Shown here piece after piece: positions 13,476 to 23,400 of a stretch of 64,000 nucleotides of DNA (its first letter is position 1; every line of letters starts with the position of its first letter). The stretch is taken from contig CAJNDS010002388.1 in NCBI GenBank assembly GCA_905221605.1, positions 124,001 through 188,000 of the forward strand. Direction: 5' to 3'. The notes under the pieces are model-generated. The model had not been told where the DNA came from. It saw only the letters and a list, made by a program, of their open reading frames with translations, and ran no database searches. The translations under genes were made by a program, and so were the position numbers. Origin of the DNA: Symbiodinium natans (lineage: Eukaryota > Sar > Dinophyceae > Suessiales > Symbiodiniaceae).

Positions 13476-14230
13476 GAAGCTCTTTGCGGTTACCAAGTGG
13501 CTGGGAAACATATGACATACAACATCTATTCGTTGAGGCCCACCAAACAACCCTTGTCCAATAGATTGTTTTGCCACACAAGCTAAGACGAAGCCAGGGC
13601 AGCGCCCACATGTCATGATGAAACACCGTATCTCGAAACACATCAAATATTCGGCGTAGATTATGAAGGTGTTCTCACTGGAAGCTTTCCAGTTCTGCAA
13701 GCCGTGGTAAGGAAGACTGACCGACAGCAGTGCAAACATCTGAGGCTGGGCGGGGGACTTGGCGGTGGATTCCAGAGAACCTGGCACGTTTGTGGTCCTC
13801 AGGGTTCGCGATTTGTGGCTTTAGTGCCACAAATTAAGGAAAAACCATGAACCTGCAGCTTTTAAGCTAAACCGGTAAGGGTGCGTAGGGCCAGGGTTAA
13901 AAAGGTTCCCAGCGCCCGCTAGAACAGCGGACGCATTCCGTGAGCCACTTGAACAGTGACTGCAAATCAACGAGATTGATTGTCCGCTTGAACAGCGGAC
14001 ACATGCGCAAACATGTGGACGGCCCTTCAGCTTGCACGTTGCAGGATGCAACCTTTCACTTAGTAGTAGAGCAGGTAACCTGCAACCCTTTGGGTTTAAA
14101 GTTACTATATCTATTCCCTATATAATCCTAAAGGTTAACCTTTAAATTCCTCAGGGATAGTGAACGAGCAGGTTTATCTCGAGGGCGTTTAGGATGAATC
14201 CTACGTTTCGCAGATAGGGTTTTTCTTCTT
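13476..14230. other. spacer, no supported gene
   Basis: No convincing exon. Around 13910-14010 there is a GAACAGCGGAC / GAACAGTGAC short repeat (three copies). Confidence 0.4.
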
Positions 14231-14239
14231 TAGGGTTTA

Positions 14240-15240
14240 GTCCGGGTTTGGCACCCTCACAGTGCACTGACTGGAGTTAGGTTTAGGGTTTAGGGTTCGG
14301 CACCCTCACAGTGCACCGGGCTTAAAATCAAGGAGGTTGGGTTTAGGGTTTAGGGTTTAGGGTTTAGGGTTTAGGGTTTAGGGTTTAGGGTTTAGGGTTT
14401 AGGGTTTAGGGTTTAGGGTTTAGGGTTTAGGGTTTAGGGTTTAGGGTTTAGGGTTTCCGAATTTGGCACCTTCACAGTGCACTGGGCTTAAAGGTGTAGC
14501 AGGTTGGCCTTTGGCTTGGGGTTTAGGCGGGCTTGGCACCCTCACAGTGCACTGGGCTTAAACGTGTAGCGGGTTGGGTTTAGGGTTCAGGCTTTAGGGT
14601 TTAGGGTTTCGGGTAGTCTTTAAGTTCATGGTTAGGCGCCCTCACAGTGCACTGGGCTTAAAGTCTCGGGGTTGGCTTTAGGATTTAGGGCTTGAGGTTT
14701 CCGAATTTGGCACCTTCACAGTGCGCTGAAGTATTCTTTAAATGCATGGTTCGGCACCCTCACAGTGCACTGGTCTTAAAGTGTAGGGGGCTGGGTTTAG
14801 GGTTTAGGGTCTAGGGTCGAGGGTCTAGGCTTTAGGGTTTAGGGTTTAGGGTTTGGGGTTTGGGGTTTAGGGTTTAGGTTGTAGGGTTTAGGGTCGGGCT
14901 TAGGGCTTAGGGCTTGGGGCTTAGGGTTTAGGGTTTAGGGTTTAGGGCTTCCGAATTTGGCACCTTCACAGTGCACTGCGCTTACAGGAGTGGGTTTTTC
15001 GCTTGAGGGCTATGTCGGGTTTGGCACCCCCACAGTGCACTGGACTCAACGTGTAGCGGATTTGGGTTTAGGGTTCAGGGTTTAGGGTAGTGATTGAATT
15101 CATGGTTCGGCACCCTCGCAGTGCACTGGGCTTAAAGTGTAGGGGGTTGGGTTTAGGGTTCAGGGCTTCGGGTTTCCGAATTTGGCACCTTCACAGTGCA
15201 CTGGGCTTAAGGGTAGCGGAGTTTTGGTTTTTGGGCTTAG
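14240..15240 (+). repeat. satellite GGCACC(C/T)TCACAGTGCACTGGGCTTAAA mixed with TTTAGGG
   Basis: About eleven copies of a ~27-base unit with an imperfect palindromic core around CAGTGCACTG alternate with stretches of TTTAGGG of variable length. A reverse-orientation copy of the core is at about 15358-15377. Confidence 0.85.
14341..14456 (+). repeat. perfect (TTTAGGG)n array
   Basis: About sixteen uninterrupted plant-type telomere heptamers embedded in the satellite region, internal to the contig. Confidence 0.95.
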
Positions 15241-15571
15241 TCGGATTTAAAGGTGTGCCAAGCACTGAAACAAGAAACTAAACCCTGAGCCCTGAAACCG
15301 TAGCCCTGGAACATACCCGGGAACACCAAACCCTCAAAAACATAAAGCCTTTATGCCCTGTGCACTGTGAGGGTGCCAAAGCCCGAAGTACAAAAACCTT
15401 AAACAGCAAACCCAATCTGCAGCTGTCCCTGGGCACCACGCCAGCGCGCCTTACACCCCTTTGCCTCCAACTGGTATGCTCCTCTGCCTCCTGTCTGTGT
15501 GCCTGCAGGCCCCTGGGAAATGTTTGAAGTCAGGAGGCGTGGGCAGGAACAGTGAGAAGATCTCTCCATGT

Positions 15572-15620
15572 CAATATATATATATATATACATATATAAG
15601 ATATATATATATATATATAG
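15572..15620. repeat. (TA)n microsatellite
   Basis: Two TA runs separated by CATATATAAGA. Confidence 0.9.
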
Positions 15621-15755
15621 ACATGTTATACAAGGAAGCATAAATAGAACTACTGGAACTACACAAAAAATCAACTCGATTTGTGGGTGAAGTATGTGGT
15701 TTCTTATCACTTATAATGGTCCCAGTTTTGCAAAATACCCATGTTTTACAAAACA

Positions 15756-15770
15756 CCATTTTGGTCGAAG
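15756..15770 (+). other. possible spliced-leader relic
   Basis: The 15 bases match the 3' part of the dinoflagellate spliced leader (CCATTTTGGCTCAAG) at 13 positions. Relic leaders mark genes that returned to the genome through reverse-transcribed mRNA. It lies 156 bases before the first ATG of the giant reading frame. A match of this length and quality could be chance. Confidence 0.25.
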
Positions 15771-15820
15771 ATGTTGCACATGAGTGAGAAAATATAGTAG
15801 TAACAACCTATTTTTTCAGA

Positions 15821-15862
15821 GCCAGATGCCACGAAATCCGAGCCAGATGCAACGAAATCGAC
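15821..15862 (+). repeat. 21-bp direct repeat, two copies
   Basis: GAGCCAGATGCNACGAAATC occurs twice in tandem just before the giant reading frame, directly after a TTTTTTCAG that resembles a splice acceptor. Confidence 0.8.
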
Positions 15863-15911
15863 TTTCATCTGTAGGCCGAAGCACCCGGGTTTAGGAGCGA
15901 ATAGCCATCTC

Positions 15912-16025
15912 ATGAGTGAGATGTCGGCGCTGATGGAGAAGCACCCGCAAGGGGTTGAGAGGCTGTATTGGCGATATCACCTGGAAAAGCGCGCAATTAT
16001 AGGCCCGGCCCGAACCTCTTCCTGA
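15912..16025 (+). CDS. giant-protein 5' segment A (frame ends at TCC TGA G)
   Basis: 37 codons from ATG 15912 to TGA 16023-16025. The peptide is charged and aromatic (for example VERLYWRYHLEKR), like the rest of the giant protein. Omitting the T of the stop codon joins it directly to segment B. TCC TGA is also the slip site of metazoan and fungal antizyme mRNAs, which use programmed +1 frameshifting. No other start upstream fits this frame. Confidence 0.45.
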   Translation: MSEMSALMEKHPQGVERLYWRYHLEKRAIIGPARTSS

Positions 16026-16167
16026 GCGCCCTGTGGATTGGAAGATGGAACACGAGTTCCTGCATCGGGAAGGTGACGAAAAATGTCACGAAGGTCGTCG
16101 AACAGCCAACTGGCTCAAGAAGTGGTTTGATAGAGCTCATGAGGGGATGGATAGCGGAGTTGCCTAG
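16024..16167 (+). CDS. giant-protein segment B (frame ends at GCC TAG C)
   Basis: Read in the frame +1 to segment A, 47 codons to TAG 16165-16167. It encodes a strongly charged, tryptophan-containing stretch (motifs WKMEHEFL and NWLKKWFDRAHEG) that looks more protein-like than the competing open frame over the same bases. Omitting the T of TAG continues into segment C. Confidence 0.45.
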   Translation, partial: ERPVDWKMEHEFLHREGDEKCHEGRRTANWLKKWFDRAHEGMDSGVA

Positions 16168-17455
16168 CGGTGGGGGCGTGTCTGGGCCTGATCGAGACAA
16201 GGACTACTACCCGGTGGATAGTGAATGGGCCAATGTGATACGTTTGTTGGAGTATATGGGGATAGAGGCCCCAATGGCCACGGGACACGATAGCGCTGTC
16301 GTGAAGATGCCGTGGAGGAGTTTTGTGGGGCCAGCCATTTACAGACGGTGTGTGGAGAGCAGCGGGATAGAGGAGAAAGTCATGGAGAACGCGAATAAGG
16401 CCACGCACCACATGGGCAAGGTTTTGGAAATGGCGGACGTGGGAAGCATAGTGTTGGGGATAGAAAAGGCACCCAGGAAATATGGGTGGAACAGACCGGA
16501 GGACGTCGACCAGAGCTGGGCGTTCGAGGCTCAGGCCTGGGCGGCTATCATTGGCATAGGAATGGGCGGAGTTGGAGGGAGATTGATGGAGCCAGCGCTT
16601 TCGAGCGAGCTTGAGTCCGCGGTGGAGACCTACGAGTGGATGTTTGACATAGCTACTGCATTCCATGAGCGCAAGGCGGCTGAGCTGGTGACATGGTGGG
16701 CGGAGGGAATGAAGCCGCCACTTCAGCTCCGATGTAGTGCGGATCAGAAGACCTACGTACACATCATCATACCTGAGGGGATAGAGGGCGTCTCGAATAA
16801 GAAGAATCCGGCGTCACCAGGGGAAGTCCGAGAGTGGATAGCAATGCTATTGAAGGCGCACGGAGACTATGGAAAGGCCGCGGAGAGTATGTCGTTCATT
16901 ACACACAAATTGACAGGAACGCAGGAGATGACCTACCAGGGTGCGTACAAGAAGGTTCAGGAAGTGTGCAAGGAATGCGTCTCGAAGGGCATGGGAGGGA
17001 ATCAAGTGACGAACATTGTTGTGGTATTGGCCCCGGCTGGAATGGCAGCAGGGAATGCTCGCCGAGCAATAGACGAGGTTAGACGGTTCGAGGCTACGGA
17101 CGATGACACTAAGACCAAGGTGGCGAGGGAGACGAGGGAGACGATCAGGAAAGCCAATGCCAATGTGCTCTGGGTAGGGCCCGGAAATTTCGAAGAGAAT
17201 GGATTCCCCACTAACTACAGAGTCAGGGAGGAGGCTAAGGAGCTGATAAGGGCTGGAGAAGCCATGGATAAACTGATGAAGAAGTCTGGAATCATCACTC
17301 TGCCTTGGAACGTTATGCGTACGGCGTTTCCTCGAATAGGGGTGGACGCGGGAAAGTTGCAGTGCCGGGCGAACGTTCGGCTTCTGGGCGCAGATCCTGT
17401 TCATCTCGATGTTTGGAATGATGTGGCCGACCCCGCGAGACATGGAGTTATATGA
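16166..17455 (+). CDS. giant-protein segment C (frame ends at ATA TGA T)
   Basis: 429 codons read from 16166 to TGA 17453-17455; this frame is open back to 15959 without an ATG at the front. The last ~150 residues have an ordered, enzyme-like pattern (VVVLAPAG, then VLWVGPGNF about 60 residues on, and GADPVHLDVWND near the end). The spacing of these blocks loosely recalls SGNH/GDSL hydrolases, whose last block is D-x-x-H, but the usual nucleophile block is not evident. Treat that as a weak hint. The frame is +1 to segment B and -1 to segment D. Confidence 0.6.
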   Translation, partial: SGGGVSGPDRDKDYYPVDSEWANVIRLLEYMGIEAPMATGHDSAVVKMPWRSFVGPAIYRRCVESSGIEEKVMENANKATHHMGKVLEMADVGSIVLGIEKAPRKYGWNRPEDVDQSWAFEAQAWAAIIGIGMGGVGGRLMEPALSSELESAVETYEWMFDIATAFHERKAAELVTWWAEGMKPPLQLRCSADQKTYVHIIIPEGIEGVSNKKNPASPGEVREWIAMLLKAHGDYGKAAESMSFITHKLTGTQEMTYQGAYKKVQEVCKECVSKGMGGNQVTNIVVVLAPAGMAAGNARRAIDEVRRFEATDDDTKTKVARETRETIRKANANVLWVGPGNFEENGFPTNYRVREEAKELIRAGEAMDKLMKKSGIITLPWNVMRTAFPRIGVDAGKLQCRANVRLLGADPVHLDVWNDVADPARHGVI

Positions 17456-20400
17456 TAGGGAAACTTCAGCTATTAGGGAGGTGATCAGCGAGGAGGGCAG
17501 GGATAGCATTGGAGAGGTTGGAGTCTGGCTCAGACGCTGGATAGAAGTGGCGAAGGCAGACCGGTCACTGAAAACGAAAGTGATTGTGCCAGAGACAAAG
17601 ATCACGGGAGCCACGGAGAGCCTTAGGACATCGGATAGACAAGGGGTGTATACGGAGATGGCTGCCAGGATAGACGAGTCGGTGTGGAAGACAATGTGTG
17701 GTAAGTCCGAAGCTCACTGTGTGTCAGCCGGAGATAGGGGTTCTTGGCACCGGATGAAAGTGATCATTTACACGGCGGCCGGCTTCCACATGAAGGACCC
17801 CGAGTATCAAGCTCTAAGGGCTATGGCGGCTATCGGGCAGCTGAAGGCGATGGCAGATGACGCAGAGATGATGGAAGACGATGCAGAGTCGGATGGAGAA
17901 GAGGATGATGCTATGGGTGAGGATAGACCGGAGAACCAATCTGCTCGAGAGGGAGACGCATCGATAACTGAGGAGTGCAAGGAAGGCAGTGACGAGGGTT
18001 TCGCCACCGTGAGGAGTCGGTCAGAACAAAAGAAGGCGAAGAAAGAAAACCGGGAGGCGAAGAAGAGGAAGGAGCTGCTCGAGAGTGCTCAGGAGCTCGC
18101 GAACCAACGACAAGAGAAGCAAGCAAGAGACGAGAAGAGAAAAAGTGCCGGGGAAAAGGCGGGAGATGGCAGAGATGGCGGAGCACTTAGGGGAACCGCT
18201 GGGATAGGTGATCAAGGGGATAGACCGCCGGCTCCACCGGTGCCAACACGAGGCGATACCAAGGGGGCGGTTATGCAGGCTCCCAGATGGAAGGGTGGTG
18301 CTGGGACGGGTAGCAACATCAAGACCCTGAGCGACCTCAAGTCCGAGCAGGAATATTCGGATAGAGAGACGCAGCAGGAAACGAGAAGCGGAGACAGTGG
18401 CGAAGGACCGATGGTGATAGGATCTGGAGGCACGGTGGGAGTAGTTGCCGACGGGACAGAACTGGATCGAGTGGAATGCGTGGGTACTGGAGAGAGCGGG
18501 GGGATATTGAGATTGAGGATGGAAGAAGAGGGATCGCCTGTGATAGAGGCCCCATGGTCGAGGAATACGAGGGCAGGACAGGTGCTGGGGGAGGGGCATT
18601 TGATAGAAATGCAGCACTGGATTCGCTGTTATGGAGCCCCACCGATGGCATGGACAACGATAGTGGTACAGGTGATACGCAGGATGATTAGAGCGACGTG
18701 CCCGAGGGAGGTTACCGATGAGATCACACCCAAAGAAGTGTACGACATTGTGAAGGCGGGAATATATGACTCACAGGTGCTGTCGGGGACGAGGCCTGGC
18801 GCCGAACCGTCATACACCGGGATAGCTTTGGGAGCTTTGATGAGAAGCAGGATATTGAACGTTGAGAGCAACGTCGGAGGCATGAGGAAGTGGGTAGAGC
18901 AATTCTATCGTGTGTGGATGGGCATGAATGGAATATTGGGGACCGTGCCAGAGTTGAGAGCTGACGGAGGCAGACTAGGCCGGCCTGGACACAAGCCTAC
19001 ATCGATTTCACCGCCGCCGAGTGAGCCTAGAGTGAAGCCTACATCCAACGACGCGGATGAGATAGAGGTGGAGATGCGGTGGATTATATACAACGTAATG
19101 ATAGAACCAGAGACGCTTTCCCTAGGTTATGAAGAGCTCGAGATGCTATGGGAGACGAAGTTGTTCGAGGTAGTCCAGAGGGCCGGGGAGCATTTGATAG
19201 ATCGCGTGATGACGAGGATAGAAGCCGGTACCGGGGGGTACCCGGACAGCATGGACGTTGCGGACATGGTGGAGGAGGTGACAAAGCAAGGATTTGGATC
19301 CGAGACGGGGGGCACTACTCCCCTGAATAAAATCGAGTTTTCGAATTATGTGGTGAGAATATGGCTGGCCAAATTCGTCAGGACGATGATTCTTGAAGAC
19401 ATGAAGTTCCCGAGGGAATGGGCCAACACCATGGCATGGTGGATAGCGCAGAACATGATGCTGGTTAAGCCTGAGACTGATATTGTGGAGATGATAGGGA
19501 ACGACAGCACGCTGTTCGAGGAGATCATCAGTTCGATGAGAAGGATAGAGAGCATGGGCCAAGGCTATCCGGCAGACTATTATCGGTGGATAGAAGAAAT
19601 CAAGGAGGATGCGCTCAAGGAGGCACTCAAGGGCAGGAGGAGCGCAACAGGGATAAGACCTGAACCGCTCGACTCGGTGGCCGAGGCTGAAGAGCACGGG
19701 GTGAACGCGAGGGAAGCAAAGGACGCCACAATGCAGATAGATGCGGGAGGAGAGATGAACAAGCCCGAGAGTCCGGAGATGGATAGCAAGATGGAGGGCG
19801 TGGAAGCTCATGAGGCGATGGAGCCCGATAGTGAGAACGAGAGAGGTCAAGGGTTCTCGGAGTTGTTTGGACACGGAGTTGATACGATAGCTGACAGGGA
19901 AGAGGATAGTCATGTAGCACGACAGAACCCGGAGATTTATAGGCGAGTCGTGGAGGATGTATGGAACCAGAAGCACAACTTCCCATTCCCGTGGTTGGAC
20001 GAAGCGAGGGCGGAGAGGGACGAGCTCGTGAAGAAGATGACGGACGCGGTGCATGAGCGGGTCACCCGGGAGAACCCGGTAGAGGAGAGCAACACGAGAG
20101 GGTCGGGAATACATAGCTTCAGCGAGCCGGTCGAGTGGCTTAGAAGGATATGCTGGGGATACCATTGTCATGCGTGCTTTGCTTGGTGGTTGGGATATAC
20201 GGGGGTAGATAGCAATGGCGAAGCATTTCCGTGTGAAGGTGCTGTGTGCCCGGTCTGCGAGAAGGAGCTGGGACAAGTGGGAAAGTATAGTACCTTGGTA
20301 AAGGGCAGGCCACCATCGGTGGTGTTGGCGGCGATCGTGCAGAATTCATATCTACCTGAATACGATCCAAGGAGGATAGTTGCACGGCTGACCGAGAGAC

Positions 20401-23400
20401 TAGCAGCGGAGGGGATGCCATGGGAAGAGATAGACCTTTTCGAGCCACACGAGCTCATGGTCGCCGCAGGAATAGTGGTCGTGGACAAACCGGAGGCGAA
20501 ACTGGACTTCATGGATGTTATTATGACGTTGGGAAAGATCGCCACTGACGAAAGCGGAGTTCTTCCGGAATGGAATCTGGATAGATGTCTAGAAAGACCA
20601 CAGGCACCTGAGCTGATGGAGGATAGCGTGGAACCCGATGCTAGGAGAAGATTGAGAATGGCAGCCGCGAGTTTGAGGGAGTCACCAAATTGGCGTGAGG
20701 AGATTCAAGCGATTGCCAGAGATTACAGGGTTGAGGGAATGGGTTTCTGGAGAGCGAACCCTGACGTGAGGAGGGAACAGTGGAGGAGGGCTACGGAAAT
20801 AGCGATAGAACGCAGAGCGAGCAATCTGGGGCCGATGGAACTGGATAGAGAACTTCGAGCACAAAGGGTAAGGGAGGTTACGCAGCGCCTGGGCCCTGAG
20901 GTGAGCGACCGGCTGTTGATAAGGGGAGTGAATTTCTCCATTTTCAACTTGGAGGACTTGATGTACAAGGTGCTGAAGGATGTTACGATAGAAGACCTGA
21001 TGGCAGGTTTGAACAGCGCCGGAGCTGGGACGGTAGCGGCAGAGATCAAGAAAAGGATAGAACAGCACCAAGGAAGGCGGCCGGAATTCGCGAACATCAT
21101 GAATATGAAGCTGGGGGAGGAGGTCCGGAAACAGTATCAAGAACAGCTTGAGTTGAAATACCGGCCGGAGGACATCCAGAGGTGGAAACCGGATAGGAGG
21201 AGAGAAGAAATCAAGAAGCTTCCGCTTTGGGCACGATGTACCATGCAAAGGATCCTCCTAGGAGGGATCAGGGACAAGGGCGCGAACCCGTCAAGGATAG
21301 AACGGCGACTGTACGCATATCTACAGCTGATAGATTTCACCCTTGCCGAAGAATGTAACGAGCCGGAGGACGAAGAGGCAGGGGGTGTAAAGAAGAGGGG
21401 CAGAAACTGGCAGGAGGTGATCAAGCCGGAGGAGATGAAGGAGAAAATCATGATTCCTCATTACAAGATGAACTATCGGATAGCCAGGCGTAGATCAACA
21501 TGGGAGGCTGTAGTCGAGGCGGCCGAGGCGGGACAGAGTTGGATGATACACTCGGCGGATGGAGCTGTGATTAGAAACACATCATGGGTGACGTGGACGC
21601 GGGACGAAGGTGAAGGAATAGGCGCGACCGTGTTTAACCCCATTGATTATCTCACACAGACCAAGAAGGCGGCCATCAGGGCTATGGTAGAAAGGGACAT
21701 GGCTGAGGGAGATTACCATCCGAACCTGTATACTGAGGAGGCGGCACGAGGGAGAACGCAGTACTTTCCAGCCCACGAGCTCGTGAACGCACTCATGGTG
21801 GATTCGCTGAGAGTGACACTTACGGATAGAGCGTCGAAGTTGTGTGCGTCGGCGATATTCAAGAACTGGGTGCCACAGTTCGAACGGAGGGATAGGTTGA
21901 TGGCTGAGCTGCACGCAGTGCAGGTACTGTTGGACGGAGTTGTGCGTAGTGCCAACCAGATGCCCATGGTCCACCCACATATGATGTACGGATTAGCAAC
22001 GCTAACGAAGTTGAGGGATTTCTATGCGGCCATGAGAGAGGCGGCGGAATTCTACGGACTTGGCTCGCGACCTCTGGGGACGATAGTTGCTGATGCATCA
22101 ATGAAGGAGCCGATGCACCCTCTGGAAAGGCCAGAAATGATGGCGACGAATGTCAGGGATGTAATGAGGTCGATGGCGTCTGCTCTGATCCTCACAGAGA
22201 TGCCCGAAACGTGGGAGGGACTGACACTGGCGGAATATAGAGATAGACAAGAGAGGGCGGCTGTGGAGATGGATGAACAGGATAGACGAATGGGATGGGA
22301 TAGAATGCGAGAAAGAGCGATGACGGGGCATGAGAGGAAGTACAACACCGCCGTCATACGACAGGATCCAGACGACTCCAAGGCCGTGATGCTGAACATG
22401 TCATTGGTGGCGGCGAACCCGATAACTGCTCATCGTGCTCCGACCGCAAACATCAGATCCGATAGAGTGGAACATGGCAGAGACGTGCCAGGCGAGTTGA
22501 GGGCCGATAGGTTTCTGACCGGCGACATTGAGGCGGAGCCCACCCACAGGCCTTTCATGATACAGGCCGATAGAATGAGAGCATCGATGGAGAGTGTGGT
22601 GACGAAAATCATAGACGGAACGCTGATCAGCACACAAAAGGGAAAGGAGAACATGACCGACAGAGAGAGGCTCCAGGAAGCGGAGGACAGGATCAAACAA
22701 CTGAAGTTTAGACTGACGAACGTTGCGGTAAGACTGGTCATGGTGGGATTGATAGACGAGGACGAGGATGACCCGCTGTGCGAGGAGTTTGACGAAGACT
22801 ACGAGCGGAGGAAATACTACTCAGATGAAGAGTGGAAGAATATCAAGGAGGCAGAAGTACAGCTGGGCGAAAGGGATATCCTAGTAATGAGGAGGGGAGA
22901 TCTGCGAGGTATGCCGAGGGAGGAGGTGGTCGCCAGGATGATAGCAAAACTGGCCGACAAGGTGTCTGAGGTTGAGAAGTGCAAATGGGTGATAGGCCGA
23001 ATGGCAGAGGAGAGAATGGACAAAGCAGGGATAGCGGCAGAGGTGCGGGCGCGGGCGATAGAAGACAAAACAAAGATAGAGGACCTCAGCAGGCAGCTCG
23101 AAGATATGAAGGTTGAGCCCCGAGGGGGTGGACGGACCAATGTTGGATACAAGGGAATAGAAAGTATGCACGCTGAGAATGAAAACCACAAGCTGAAGGA
23201 GGAGCTCGCTGTAGCCGTTCATGAACGTGATCGACTAGCACGAAGGGTCGGAGAGCTCGAGAGGGCGGCGGAGAACAACGCGAAGCTAGTCGCAGAAGTC
23301 GAGGTACTTTTGAGGGAAAGGAGAGAGGAGCTGATGAGAATCGGAGCCATCAACGAGATGAGAGACGAATTCAGGGCGCTCCGGGATAGAATGGAGAAGA

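Noticed and set aside
14341-14456. Chromosome end
   Set aside because: Arrays of TTTAGGG occur throughout the window in both orientations with genes on both sides, so they are interstitial.
19146-20276. A 376-codon open frame on the minus strand under the giant frame
   Set aside because: Its composition (rich in Leu, Pro, Ser, His, Arg) is what the reverse strand of a Glu/Arg/Met-rich frame gives. The same is true of the long minus-strand frames at 25175-26020 and 26801-27727.
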